Shown: piece after piece, positions 52,171 to 61,654 of the stretch | How positions within the stretch are numbered: position 1 is the stretch's first letter | Layout of the letters: every line of letters begins with the position of its first letter | Source: an uncultured Elusimicrobiales bacterium | Lineage (GTDB): Bacteria > Elusimicrobiota > Elusimicrobia > Elusimicrobiales > Elusimicrobiaceae | DNA: 64,000 nt | Reading direction: 5' to 3' | Assembly (NCBI GenBank): GCA_944324115.1 | Contig: CALUVB010000022.1 | Location: 115,315 to 179,314, forward strand | Notes under the pieces: generated by a model | What the model was told of the DNA's origin: nothing | The model's input: the letters and a program-made list of their open reading frames with translations, nothing else | The model's database searches: none | Translations under genes and position numbers: made by a program

Positions 52171-53285
52171 GCTTTGCGTTCGGCTTGGTAGCGCAGATAC
52201 GCAAACATAAACGGGTCCAAGTCCCCGTCCATAACGCCGGTAATATTGGAAGTTTCGTAGTCAGTACGCAAATCTTTTACCAGCTGATAGGGCATAAACA
52301 CATAAGAGCGGATTTGATGCCCCCATGCAATTTCACCCTTTTGACCATATCGTTTTTCAGCTTCGGCGCGTTTCTTATCCATTTCCATTTCATACAGCCG
52401 CGCTTTCAACATTTTCATAGCGGTCTGGCGGTTCTGCATTTGGCTGCGCTCTATACGGCAGGAAACCACTATGCCCGTGGGCTTGTGCAGCAAGCGTACC
52501 GCCGTTTCCACTTTATTGACATTCTGCCCGCCATGGCCTCCGGCACGGGAAGTTTCCAGCTCAATATCACGCTCCGGGATTTCAATATTGATTTCATCTT
52601 CAATATCAGGCAAGACGTCTACCGAAGCAAAAGACGTATGTCTGCGCGCATTGGCATCAAACGGCGAGACGCGCACCAACCGGTGCACTCCGTTTTCCCC
52701 TTTCAAATAACCATATGCATAAGGGCCTTCTATAATCATGGAAGCATTTTTTATACCGGCTTCTTCCCCGGGCAACGTATCCGTAATAGACACTTTCATA
52801 CCATGCTGTTCAGCCCAACGCGTGTACATGCGCAGCAACATCTGCGCCCAATCGCATGATTCTGTACCGCCCGCACCGGCATGCACGGTAACAATGGCGC
52901 GCAATTTGTCATGAGGATCGGAAAGCGTAATTTCAAATTCTGTCTTTTCCGTTTGTTTCTCCAGCTCCTTCACCGCCGCGTCTAATCCGGGCAGTTCCGC
53001 CTGATCCTGCATCTCCCGCGCCAAATCATACCACGTTTGCGCATCTTCCAGCTGCTTCCGCAGGGACTGGTAGGTTTCGATGGCACTTTTTAACCCGTCT
53101 ATTTTTTGGGTAACCGCTTTGGCTTTTTGATTATCGTTCCAAAAAGCAGGCTCCGCCGCCAGGGCTTCCTGCTCGGCCAATTCTTTTTGTTTGGCGGGAA
53201 TATTTTCCATTTGACCGATTTTATCTATACGCTCCGTCAATAAAGCCAAGGTGTTTTCTATATCTTTAAACTCAATATTATTCAT
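52167..53285 (-). CDS. prfB: Peptide chain release factor 2
   Basis: Recognises UAA/UGA. Length is 372 residues. The decoding SPF motif is in [14 protein letters not shown] and the peptidyl-hydrolysis GGQ in [20 protein letters not shown] 53285 gives [20 protein letters not shown] found no programmed +1 frameshift: the region where E. coli has it reads through in frame. It overlaps lnt by 8 bases. Confidence 0.95.
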   Translation of the reverse strand: MNNIEFKDIENTLALLTERIDKIGQMENIPAKQKELAEQEALAAEPAFWNDNQKAKAVTQKIDGLKSAIETYQSLRKQLEDAQTWYDLAREMQDQAELPGLDAAVKELEKQTEKTEFEITLSDPHDKLRAIVTVHAGAGGTESCDWAQMLLRMYTRWAEQHGMKVSITDTLPGEEAGIKNASMIIEGPYAYGYLKGENGVHRLVRVSPFDANARRHTSFASVDVLPDIEDEINIEIPERDIELETSRAGGHGGQNVNKVETAVRLLHKPTGIVVSCRIERSQMQNRQTAMKMLKARLYEMEMDKKRAEAEKRYGQKGEIAWGHQIRSYVFMPYQLVKDLRTDYETSNITGVMDGDLDPFMFAYLRYQAERKA

Positions 53286-54900
53286 AAGCAAATACCATAA
53301 CAGAAAGTAAAATCGTAAAGTAAATCGCCGCGCACAACCAAGAGAACCAATCCCCCCACCGCACATAGAAACTATTATACGCCCCCAAAGGCAACGCCAC
53401 ATCAGCCCGCAGCACTGCGCGGGTATTCAGTTCCGCCCGGGCCAAAATTTCCCCGCTGGGAGCAATAATGGCCGATATGCCGGTATTGGCCGCACGCAAA
53501 ACGGGGCGGCGCAATTCCACCGCACGCAGCACTGAAATAGCCAAATGCTGATAGGGGGCATCTGTATCAAAAAACCACGCATCATTGGTGATGTTAACAA
53601 AGAAACGGGCGCCGGCCTTGGCCTGTTCTTTCCACAAGCGGGAAAAAACCGATTCATAACAAATAGTTACCCCAAACGGAATCTGGTCCAGCTGCAACAG
53701 CGGCTGTGTCCATTCTCCCGCCGTAAAAGAGCCCAATTCCCCCAACACGCTGACTTGAGGCAACAAACGCCGCACCCATTTTTCAAAGGGGATATATTCA
53801 CCAAAAGGCACCAAATGGGTTTTGTCATAGAAAGACAATGGCTGAGTGGACACTGGAGAAAACAAAAATGCGCTGACATAGTCTCTCCCGTTCTCTTGCC
53901 GGTTAGACCCTGCCAACTGCCACGCCCCGGAAGATTGAGCCACCCCGCGCATCAAAGAGAGATAGGGTTCCTGCTGCACCGGCCCCGGCGTAACGCTTTC
54001 CGGCCACACGGCCAGCATGAGATTTTGATCTATTAAATCACCGCTGATTTGAATGATGCTGTCCTGTATTTCTTGTTCAAATTCCGGACTCCATTTCTTA
54101 TATTGGTCAATATTGGGCTGCACCACCGCCGCACGCAGTGAGAGCAAGGTGCGGGTAGGCTGGTGCGCAAGCAAAAAGGAGCCATACCCATATATTGCCA
54201 AAAAAACAAGCGCAGCCGCCGCCATCTGCGCCACCCCGCGCTTCAAATAAGGCGTGGCAAAAGCATATCCCACACTGACCCCGGTAAAAGCAATCAAGAA
54301 ACTAATGCCGGCCGTACCGGTAAACGAAGCCAACTGTATCATTTGCGGCAAATTCCACTGGGAATACCCCAACGCAAACCACGGAAAGCCCAGCATATAG
54401 GTGGCCAACATTTCGTGCGCCCATTCCAGCGCAGCCCACCCCATAGCCGCCAGAACGGGGAAAGCCCATTGAAGACGCTTCAAATAGTAACAACTACCTC
54501 CAAAAACAGCGAACTGCAACGCCATTAAGGCCGCCAGCCCCAGCCATGCCCCGGCAGAAAGCGCATACCCCATATCCCCGCCTTCCAAACAGGTAATAAA
54601 GACCCATTGGTACAGGCCGGCAAACACTAAAATACCGCTTAACCAACCATAAAAAAAACTTCCCCAAAAACTACGCGCCCGCACCACAGCCCATGTAAAC
54701 GGCGCTAAAGCTAACCACATGCATAAACTATAGGAAGGCTTGGGATAGCTAACTTTTACCAAAAAAGCCGTTGCGCAGGCGAAAAGCGTCAAAAATACAA
54801 ACCGGGCGCCCCATTTGGCTAGGCGCACCAAAAGAGCCCACACGCGGGAGGGCTCTTTTGGTGCTTGCTCTTGCAAATAAGGACGGCGCAACGGACTCAT
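53278..54900 (-). CDS. lnt: Apolipoprotein N-acyltransferase
   Basis: Adds the third acyl chain to outer-membrane lipoproteins. Length is 540 residues, with about seven membrane segments in the first 230 and one at the C-terminus around a nitrilase domain. The catalytic residues are seen as Glu in [10 protein letters not shown], Lys in [13 protein letters not shown] and Cys in [10 protein letters not shown]. Its presence fits the many lipoproteins in this window and a diderm envelope. Confidence 0.95.
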   Translation of the reverse strand: MSPLRRPYLQEQAPKEPSRVWALLVRLAKWGARFVFLTLFACATAFLVKVSYPKPSYSLCMWLALAPFTWAVVRARSFWGSFFYGWLSGILVFAGLYQWVFITCLEGGDMGYALSAGAWLGLAALMALQFAVFGGSCYYLKRLQWAFPVLAAMGWAALEWAHEMLATYMLGFPWFALGYSQWNLPQMIQLASFTGTAGISFLIAFTGVSVGYAFATPYLKRGVAQMAAAALVFLAIYGYGSFLLAHQPTRTLLSLRAAVVQPNIDQYKKWSPEFEQEIQDSIIQISGDLIDQNLMLAVWPESVTPGPVQQEPYLSLMRGVAQSSGAWQLAGSNRQENGRDYVSAFLFSPVSTQPLSFYDKTHLVPFGEYIPFEKWVRRLLPQVSVLGELGSFTAGEWTQPLLQLDQIPFGVTICYESVFSRLWKEQAKAGARFFVNITNDAWFFDTDAPYQHLAISVLRAVELRRPVLRAANTGISAIIAPSGEILARAELNTRAVLRADVALPLGAYNSFYVRWGDWFSWLCAAIYFTILLSVMVFAYE

Positions 54901-54909
54901 GTTCCTGCC

Positions 54910-55365
54910 TTAATAAACGATTTTACACATGTTCTGCTGGCAAACCGGGCGGGCTGTAGCGGAACATTCCCGCTCCACAGAACCAATTGACGGGCATACC
55001 TCCGCCACCGCAGCACGCTTCTCTAAAAAGCGAGAAAACTCCAGCGACATATTGGCATTGATCGCCGTTACTCCTTCCGGACCTTTCAGACACCCGCAAG
55101 GATCTCTGTCTACAATAATACAATCACTGTCCGCTTGGCAACGGTGAAAACTGGCCTGCAACTCCGCCCGTCTGCGTTGGGCGGCTTCGGACTGGCGCCT
55201 CTCTTCCGCGTTTTTAATTGCCTGCTGGTTTTCTTCCACCATTTGCTTGGTCACCAACGGCATCTGCACTTCTATAGGCGTAGCCCGGAAAAAGAAAGAG
55301 AAAGCCATTACCAGGACAAACGCCGCACAAATCAACAAACACAATCCTTTTATTTTCGGGTTCAT
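54910..55365 (-). CDS. Membrane-anchored Cys-rich hypothetical protein
   Basis: A 151-residue protein. One N-terminal membrane segment (about 7-26) is followed by an EERRQSEAAQRRRAEL helix and a C-terminal domain with seven cysteines (CQADSDCIIVDRDPCGCL, then CPSIG, CSATARPVCQQNMC), likely disulfide-bonded outside the cytoplasm. No family recognised. It sits between secA (ATGA overlap) and lnt in the operon, which suggests an envelope role. Confidence 0.75.
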   Translation of the reverse strand: MNPKIKGLCLLICAAFVLVMAFSFFFRATPIEVQMPLVTKQMVEENQQAIKNAEERRQSEAAQRRRAELQASFHRCQADSDCIIVDRDPCGCLKGPEGVTAINANMSLEFSRFLEKRAAVAEVCPSIGSVERECSATARPVCQQNMCKIVY

Positions 55366-57968
55366 AATTTAGCTCCGCAACATTTTTTATATTTTTTACC
55401 ACTTCCGCAAGGGCAGGGGTCATTTCTGCCTATTTTATGGTCCGCCGGGGCGGTGTCTGCAACGGCCTGGCCTTCCCGGTTTTGCTGTGCCGCCTGTTTG
55501 CGGGAGGAAACAGCTTGTCTGACCGGAGGCAGCTGCAAGCGGAAAATATAACCTACCATCAAATCCCGCACTTTATTCATCATGGCGCTATAGAGTTTGT
55601 AGGCTTCTTTTTGGTACTCAATCAGCGGATCTTTTTGTGCATAACCGCGCAGACTGACGCTGCTTTGTAATTGATCCAGCTCGTACAAGTTCTGTTTCCA
55701 AGCATTATCTATAATCTGCAGCAAAAGCATACGTTCCAATTCCGGGAAACTAACCCCCTGAGCAGCAAAGAAATCCGCCCGCTCATGATACAGCTTTTCC
55801 ACCAAATCCATAATTTCTTGGGACAGCTGGTCCACACTTTTTCCTTCGGTATTTTGGGCGGTATATTCAAATGCGTAGGGGAAAAGAGAACGCAGCGTAA
55901 TGTTGAGCGTCTCAAAATTAGACTTAGCCGGGTCGCGCGGGATATAATGAGTTTGCACAATTTCGTCAACCACCTCATCTATCATTTTCAAGACGGTACT
56001 GGTCATGTCTTCCCCATCTAAAATGGCATTGCGCAGGCCATAAATAGCGGTACGCTGTTGATTCATCACTTTGTCATAATCCAACAAGTGTTTGCGGATA
56101 TCAAAGTTATGTCCTTCCACCATGCGCTGCGCACCTTCAATTTGGCGGCTCATTAAGCGTGATTCTATGGCTTCGCCTGGTTTCATACCCAACGTGCTGA
56201 GAATGGAACTGATTTTGGCAGTATTAGCAAACAAACGCATTAATTCATCTTCCAACGATATATAAAAGCGCGAGCAGCCCGGGTCCCCTTGGCGGGCGCA
56301 GCGGCCGCGGAGCTGATTGTCAATACGGCGGCTTTCATGCCGCTCCGTACCGATAACATGCAAACCGCCTTGGCCGATTACATATTCCTGTTCGGTCTTA
56401 TCGGCCGGGTTGCCTCCCAATACAATATCCGTACCGCGGCCGGCCATATTGGTGGCAATAGTTACTGCGCCTTTGCGGCCCGCTTGGCTGATAATCTGCG
56501 CTTCCATTTCATGATATTTGGCGTTGAGCACTTTATGAGGAATGCCTTTGGCTCTCAACATATTGCCTAATTTTTCTGATTTTTCAATAGAGCGCGTACC
56601 CACCAGCACCGGAGCGCCTTTTTTCCACAATTCTTCTATTTCTTCCACTATAGCTTGGAATTTATCTTTCTCGCTCAAAAAGACCAAGTCCGGAAAATCT
56701 TTGCGCTGGGAGGGGCGGTTGGGCCGGATTTCCACCACGTCTAATTTGTAAATTTGCCAAAACTCATTGGCTTCCGTCATGGCAGTACCGGTCATACCGG
56801 AGAGTTTTTTATACAGTTTAAAAAAGTTCTGGAAGGTAATAGTAGCCAAGGTCTGGTTTTCTTCTTTAATCTGCAGTCCTTCTTTAGCTTCTACCGCTTG
56901 ATGCAGCCCATCGCTCCAGCGGCGGCCGGGCATTAAGCGGCCGGTAAATTCGTCTACAATCACCACTTCGCCGTCTTTCACCACATAATCCACATCTCTT
57001 TCATATAAATGATGTGCGCGCAGCGCTTGATTGATATGATGCACCCACTCCGATTCCACATCATTGTAAAGATTGGTGACGTTTAAAAATTTTTCCGCCT
57101 TGGCTATCCCCGTTTCCGTTAAGGTGGCGGTATGATTTTTTTCATCTACGATAGCATCATACCCTTCCGCCAAATCAACATGTTCGTATTTAGCTTTCAC
57201 TTCGTCATTTTCCGTAATCATGCGCACTTTCAACGCAGGGATTAGGCGGTTGACGATATAATATTTATCCGTGCTCTGTTCGGAAGGGCCGGAAATAATC
57301 AGCGGGGTACGCGCCTCATCAATCAAAATAGAGTCTACTTCGTCTACTATACAATAGTTCAAGGGGCGTAAAACACGTTCCTGGCGGGTAATAACCATAT
57401 TATCACGCAGATAATCAAACCCCAATTCATTATTTGTCACATATGTAATGTCTTTTGCATACATTTCACGGCGCTCGGCATTCGGCATATCATGATTGAT
57501 ATATCCTACGGTTAATCCTAAAAATTCATGAATCGGGCCCATCCATTGACGGTCGCGGCGGGCCAGGTAGTCGTTTACCGTTACCACATGCACTCCTTTG
57601 CCGGTCAATGCGTTTAAATAAGAGGGCAGCACCGCCACCAATGTTTTTCCTTCCCCAGTACCCATTTCTGCAATTTTGCCTTGGTGCAGCACAATACCGC
57701 CCAGCAGCTGCACATCATATGGGCGCAGGCCAATCACCCGTTTGGCGGCTTCCCGCACCACGGCAAAAGCTTCTGGCAAAATACTGTTTAAAGTCTCTCC
57801 TTTTTCCAAGCGGTCTTTAAATTGCTGGGTTTTTGCTTTCAGTTCTTCATCGGACAGGGCTTGCATCTGATCGGAGAGAGCATTTGCTTTATCCACATAA
57901 TGTTGTATTTTCTTTAAATCTCGTTCACTCTTAGTGCCGAATACCTTATCTATCATCATTCTAATCAT
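55362..57968 (-). CDS. secA: Preprotein translocase ATPase SecA
   Basis: The motor of the Sec translocon, 868 residues. DEAD motor 1 has MGTGEGKTLVAVLPSYL and VDEVDSILIDEARTPLIISG, motor 2 has GTRSIEKSE and TNMAGRGTDI, and the C-terminal SEC-C metal-binding motif is NDPCPCGSGKKYKKCCG. ATG 57968 is used, but Met4 or Met5 would also fit the usual start. It is the first gene of a long leftward operon. Confidence 0.97.
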   Translation of the reverse strand: MIRMMIDKVFGTKSERDLKKIQHYVDKANALSDQMQALSDEELKAKTQQFKDRLEKGETLNSILPEAFAVVREAAKRVIGLRPYDVQLLGGIVLHQGKIAEMGTGEGKTLVAVLPSYLNALTGKGVHVVTVNDYLARRDRQWMGPIHEFLGLTVGYINHDMPNAERREMYAKDITYVTNNELGFDYLRDNMVITRQERVLRPLNYCIVDEVDSILIDEARTPLIISGPSEQSTDKYYIVNRLIPALKVRMITENDEVKAKYEHVDLAEGYDAIVDEKNHTATLTETGIAKAEKFLNVTNLYNDVESEWVHHINQALRAHHLYERDVDYVVKDGEVVIVDEFTGRLMPGRRWSDGLHQAVEAKEGLQIKEENQTLATITFQNFFKLYKKLSGMTGTAMTEANEFWQIYKLDVVEIRPNRPSQRKDFPDLVFLSEKDKFQAIVEEIEELWKKGAPVLVGTRSIEKSEKLGNMLRAKGIPHKVLNAKYHEMEAQIISQAGRKGAVTIATNMAGRGTDIVLGGNPADKTEQEYVIGQGGLHVIGTERHESRRIDNQLRGRCARQGDPGCSRFYISLEDELMRLFANTAKISSILSTLGMKPGEAIESRLMSRQIEGAQRMVEGHNFDIRKHLLDYDKVMNQQRTAIYGLRNAILDGEDMTSTVLKMIDEVVDEIVQTHYIPRDPAKSNFETLNITLRSLFPYAFEYTAQNTEGKSVDQLSQEIMDLVEKLYHERADFFAAQGVSFPELERMLLLQIIDNAWKQNLYELDQLQSSVSLRGYAQKDPLIEYQKEAYKLYSAMMNKVRDLMVGYIFRLQLPPVRQAVSSRKQAAQQNREGQAVADTAPADHKIGRNDPCPCGSGKKYKKCCGAKL

Positions 57969-58119
57969 AGCTATACACCTTATTATTAAAAATATATCGG
58001 CCGGAGAAGGCCTTTGTTTACATTAAATCAATTTATACTGCGCAACTGCAACTTTTCAAGCACAAAAAACCGCGCGCTCCACCGCCGCATACGATGGAAA
58101 CGCACGGAAAAAGAAAAGT

Positions 58120-58839
58120 TTACTGGGCCACCGGTTTTTTGTTATTGGCTTTTATATCCCGGGCAGAAGACTGGGCGGCTTGCAAATCCTGCGCGCGGGC
58201 GGCTTGCCGCTCCGCCAAGATTTTCTTGTCATAATCGGAACGTATTTCTGCAAAATATACGTTGGCGGTATCTTTGATTTTTTGCTTAGAATTTTTCTTC
58301 AGCGTTTTGATTTCCGCTTTGGTAGTCTTAATCTGGTCATTTAAACCCGCAACGGCGGCTTTCTGCTGTTCTTTAGAGAGAGATTTGTCTTTCTTAATGG
58401 TCTTAATGTAGTCTTTATAACGCTCAATTTGCCATTGTTTTACCTGCAGGGTGTTTTTGTACACGCCCTGCACCACGTCATGAATCTCTTTTATTACGCG
58501 GTCTTCCAGCGCAGCCAGCTCCGCCCCGGAAACGAATTGCAGCGTACGGCCATTTATATATTCTTCCCGGGCGGTCTGCAGCTGTAAAGAATAATCAAAG
58601 TTTAAAACCAGAGCAATCATCTCATTCAGATTGGCGTCTGTTTTGGGTGCGGAATATGCAGAAAGCACTTTATTTAAAATTTCATTATAGGCAGGATTTT
58701 GAGCCGCTTTTTCCAATGCCGCCGGATTATATTCCTTAAAGGCGGCCAAAATGTCTTCCCGGCCGAAATTTTGATTTTCTTGCGCGCACAGCACCGACGA
58801 AACCGCCAATGCCGCCAAAAACAATAAACCTTTTTTCAT
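58120..58839 (-). CDS. Secreted coiled-coil hypothetical protein
   Basis: A 239-residue protein. The signal peptide ends at VLCAQ (about residue 20). The rest is helical and highly charged, with a Lys-rich coiled coil (about 130-210; KQWQIERYKDYIKTIKKDKSLSKEQQKAA and TTKAEIKTLKKNSKQKIKD). No family recognised. ATG 58839 has GGGAGGAG before it. It is probably periplasmic. Confidence 0.75.
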   Translation of the reverse strand: MKKGLLFLAALAVSSVLCAQENQNFGREDILAAFKEYNPAALEKAAQNPAYNEILNKVLSAYSAPKTDANLNEMIALVLNFDYSLQLQTAREEYINGRTLQFVSGAELAALEDRVIKEIHDVVQGVYKNTLQVKQWQIERYKDYIKTIKKDKSLSKEQQKAAVAGLNDQIKTTKAEIKTLKKNSKQKIKDTANVYFAEIRSDYDKKILAERQAARAQDLQAAQSSARDIKANNKKPVAQ

Positions 58840-59148
58840 CGCGCTCCTCCCTTCTGCAGATATTTTCATTGTGCTATTTATTTTTTTATGAGTCAAGCCC
58901 GGATTCTCCACCCAGTTGTTTCAGCTGTATGAAACAAACCCAAGGCTGCCCGCCGCGCGGCGCAAGAGCTGGGCGGCTTTATTTGGAGTGCCTAGCCAAT
59001 GCAACGCCTGTTATTCTCCCTCCCAGGAGCAAGTTTTCAGCGCGCCCCATTTGCTCCGCTGGCAATAAAGACGCCGGCATGAACTATCCGCAAGCGGGCG
59101 ACATCGTTTAAACGGGCATTTCCCCGCCGCAAGCAGTGTCTCTAAACA
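58840..59148. other. Spacer between two leftward genes
   Basis: No gene is supported here, only the upstream region of the coiled-coil protein gene at its left end. Confidence 0.5.
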
Positions 59149-59177
59149 AAAAACCCGCTCTTTATGAGCGGGTTTTT
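59149..59177. terminator. Bidirectional terminator
   Basis: Stem AAAAACCCGCTC with GAGCGGGTTTTT and loop TTTAT. It ends the leftward CcmI-like gene and can work in both directions. Confidence 0.88.
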
Positions 59178-59196
59178 GGAAAATTTCGCTTTCTAT

Positions 59197-59667
59197 TTAT
59201 CTGGCAGCCGTACGGAAGAAATTGCCGCGCACATTACGCGCCAATTTAGGCATACCGGTCATTTTGTCCGCCTGGACCAATACGTTTTTGGCGTTTGGTT
59301 TAATGGTATTGGGAACTGCGCCAAAAATATCTCCTTCTTTAATCACGCCCAGCTTGCCATGATTATTGATTTGCACTTCCAGCTTCAAATCCCCGTCTAC
59401 CTCAGCAGCCAACAAGTCTTCCTCTCCCAATTGAAACGCCAAAGGGAACTTCGGATTGACTACCCGCTTAATGGCCACAGGCACATCGGCTGCGTTTTTA
59501 ACGATAATGGCGCAAGAATTATTATCCGCTTGGGCCACTTTAGCCAAACGCTCCGGCACGGTAACCGTACCAGTGACGTTAAAACGCCCTTCATTTACTT
59601 TGCGCGCGACGCAGAACACACAAGCCACGACGCTTACGCAAGCCATCGCAATAAGAATCTTTTTCAT
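59197..59667 (-). CDS. Membrane-anchored protein with a CcmI C-terminal-like domain
   Basis: A 156-residue protein with an N-terminal membrane or signal segment, then FNVTGTVTVPERLAKVAQADNNSCAIIVKN, VPVAIKRVVNPKFPLAFQLGEED and KEGDIFGAVP. This order (VTGTV, then P-LA-K, FPLxFxL, GDI) resembles the periplasmic domain at the end of CcmI/CycH proteins. No cytochrome maturation genes are near, so the function may differ. Confidence 0.55.
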   Translation of the reverse strand: MKKILIAMACVSVVACVFCVARKVNEGRFNVTGTVTVPERLAKVAQADNNSCAIIVKNAADVPVAIKRVVNPKFPLAFQLGEEDLLAAEVDGDLKLEVQINNHGKLGVIKEGDIFGAVPNTIKPNAKNVLVQADKMTGMPKLARNVRGNFFRTAAR

Positions 59668-59710
59668 ACAAATACATTATACCTTTTTACTGCTGAGGTA
59701 TGCAAAAGGC

Positions 59711-60178
59711 TTATTGCTTAAAAAAGCCCCAAAGGTTTTGGTTATACACCCACCCGCGGCATACCCCTTGTTTCGGATCCGCCGGGTCATCTTCCACTTC
59801 AATCCAAGAACCTTTCTTAGAAATATATTTAAACGGATAGCCTTTTTCCACAGTGCAGACAATTTCATTGCTCACGCCGGGGCCTTTGCGCACGTTCAAA
59901 TCCACTTTGGCAGACATACCGCCATTGGGGCTGAGCAAAGAGGCGGAAATCCACCCGGTAAACCCTTCAAAATCTTTAATCTCCACCCATTGTTTGTCCG
60001 GACTGGTCTTGAGCATGAGCACCGGGGTATATTTCCAGGCATACCACTTTACGGCGCATTTGGTGCCGGCGCAGGTGCGCACATTGGCTTTGGTCGTATT
60101 GACGCTGGCATATTTTTGGGCAAACGCCGGAGCGCTTACAACGCAAAGCAGTAAAGCAAAAGCTGCAATTTTTTTCAT
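59711..60178 (-). CDS. Secreted protein with two bacterial SH3 domains
   Basis: A 155-residue protein. The signal peptide ends at AFA. Two SH3b domains follow: ASVNTTKANVRTCAGTKCAVKWYAW and AKVDLNVRKGPGVSNEIVCTVEKGYPFKYISKKGSWIEVED, each with a GW-type end (FTGWISASL, CRGWVYNQNLWG). It likely binds cell wall or protein ligands in the periplasm. AAGGAG is 10 bases before ATG 60178. Confidence 0.85.
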   Translation of the reverse strand: MKKIAAFALLLCVVSAPAFAQKYASVNTTKANVRTCAGTKCAVKWYAWKYTPVLMLKTSPDKQWVEIKDFEGFTGWISASLLSPNGGMSAKVDLNVRKGPGVSNEIVCTVEKGYPFKYISKKGSWIEVEDDPADPKQGVCRGWVYNQNLWGFFKQ

Positions 60179-60324
60179 AGCGAAATTTCTCCTTAAACAA
60201 AATACTTTCTTCTGCATTCAAAAGTATAGCAAATATTACAGCGGTTTTTGCAACCCCGCTTTATCTATTTCTGGCGCCAAAAAAGCTATAATAAAGAAAA
60301 ACCGCTTCCGTTCATGGAGAATTT

Positions 60325-60549
60325 ATGAAAGAACAAGTACAAGCTGTAATTGACCAAATCCGTCCTATTTTACAATCTGATGGAGGAGACATACAACTCA
60401 TTGAAGTAGATGAAAAGACGGGCATTGTAACCGTGGGACTGCGCGGCCGCTGTGGCGGCTGTCCGGCGGCTCAGATGACGCTTAAAGCCGTAGTAGAACG
60501 AAAAATCAAAGAAGCGGTGCCGGGCGTCACAGCGGTGGAACGCGTATAA
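60325..60549 (+). CDS. NifU C-terminal-like Fe-S scaffold protein
   Basis: A 74-residue protein equal to the NifU C-terminal domain. LQSDGGDIQLIEV and CGGCPAAQMTL (CxxC) bind a cluster. It is probably a carrier in iron-sulfur cluster assembly. The stop is followed directly by the ATG of the PHP gene (TAAATG). Confidence 0.93.
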   Translation: MKEQVQAVIDQIRPILQSDGGDIQLIEVDEKTGIVTVGLRGRCGGCPAAQMTLKAVVERKIKEAVPGVTAVERV

Positions 60550-61365
60550 ATGCTGAAAGCCGATTTACATACACACTCTTCTTTCTCAGACGGCACTTCC
60601 TCTCCGGAGGAAGTGGCCTATGGGGCATGGAAAATCGGCGTCAAGCTCTTTGCTTTGTCCGACCACGACACCACTGACGGCGTATTGCGCGCCAAAGCGG
60701 AATGTGAAAAACGCGGGATAGACTGGGTGCCCGCAGTAGAAATCAGCACCCGGGAACATGATCACCTGCATTTTTTGGGATATCATATAGATTTAGAAAA
60801 CAGCTCCTTCCAGCAGTTCCTGCAGCAAAACAGAGAAAACCGCATTCTGCGCATTAAAAAAATTATCGCACAAATCGCCGCCAGCGGGGTAGATTTAACT
60901 GAACAAGATGTATTTTCCTTGGCCGGGAACACCGTATCCCGCGCCCATGTGGCAGATGCGCTGAAAAAGAAAAAAATTGTTGCCAACCGCCAAGAAGGAT
61001 TCCGGCGTTTTTTAGTGCCCGGCCAAGTGGGATATGTGCCTTCTTTAGGCGTAAGCGTCGTACAAGCCATACAAGAAATTAAAAAAGCCGGAGGGTTGGC
61101 GGTCATGGCCCACCCGGGCCTGGTACAAGACGTTTGGAACTTTCCGCTGTGGAAAGAAGCGGGATTAGACGGGCTGGAAGTATTTTACCCCTCACACAGC
61201 TACACACTGAAACAAGAACTTTTAAAAATAGCCCGAAAATATGATTTGTTTGCCACAGGCGGCTCTGATTATCACGGCCCCAACGCTGGGCGCATTACCT
61301 CGCCGGGCATTTCCATTCCCCAACCCTACAGTGACCGCCTCTTACGCAAATTGCTCAACAAATAG
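60550..61365 (+). CDS. PHP-domain phosphoesterase (YciV/TrpH-like)
   Basis: A 271-residue metal-dependent phosphoesterase. DLHTHSSFSDGT, LFALSDHDTTDG, VMAHPGL and GGSDYHGPN are the PHP metal-ligand motifs. The family contains RNase AM/RtrA-type 5'-3' oligonucleotide phosphatases. Substrate not provable here. The last 30 bases are repeated 53 bases downstream. Confidence 0.92.
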   Translation: MLKADLHTHSSFSDGTSSPEEVAYGAWKIGVKLFALSDHDTTDGVLRAKAECEKRGIDWVPAVEISTREHDHLHFLGYHIDLENSSFQQFLQQNRENRILRIKKIIAQIAASGVDLTEQDVFSLAGNTVSRAHVADALKKKKIVANRQEGFRRFLVPGQVGYVPSLGVSVVQAIQEIKKAGGLAVMAHPGLVQDVWNFPLWKEAGLDGLEVFYPSHSYTLKQELLKIARKYDLFATGGSDYHGPNAGRITSPGISIPQPYSDRLLRKLLNK

Positions 61366-61422
61366 AACGCTGTCCACATTACTGCTGACGTCTCTTACGC
61401 TAATTGCCCAACAAACAGAACG
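61339..61422 (+). repeat. Tandem duplication of the end of the PHP gene
   Basis: 31-base units at 61339-61369 and 61392-61422 (period 53, three mismatches) start CTCTTACGC and end AGAACG. The first copy contains the stop codon of the PHP gene. The second is non-coding. Confidence 0.75.
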
Positions 61423-61581
61423 TTCTCACATGACATGTACTGGCGTTTTGGGCCGTTTCTGTCTGACGCTTTACAAAACCCCAGGTGTCAGCCATCGGTC
61501 CGTATGATGTCCATGTTTTTAGTGACGCCCGTTGGGTTGGTAAGGGCGTTTTGCCAAAATGGAGATTTTGCCGCATATAAC

Positions 61582-61611
61582 AACTATTCCCCGGGCAACC
61601 GGGGAATAGTT
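61582..61611. terminator. Strong 13-bp hairpin between the PHP and MFS genes
   Basis: AACTATTCCCCGG with CCGGGGAATAGTT and a GNRA-type GCAA loop. No T-run on either side, so it is an RNA-stabilising or Rho-independent-like element of uncertain type. Confidence 0.55.
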
Positions 61612-61654
61612 CAAATACGGCTCTGCCGACATGGCAGAAATTTAAAGCTCGCAA

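Noticed and set aside
53200..53285. Programmed frameshift in release factor 2
   Set aside because: The region corresponding to the E. coli frameshift site reads through in one frame without an internal TGA.
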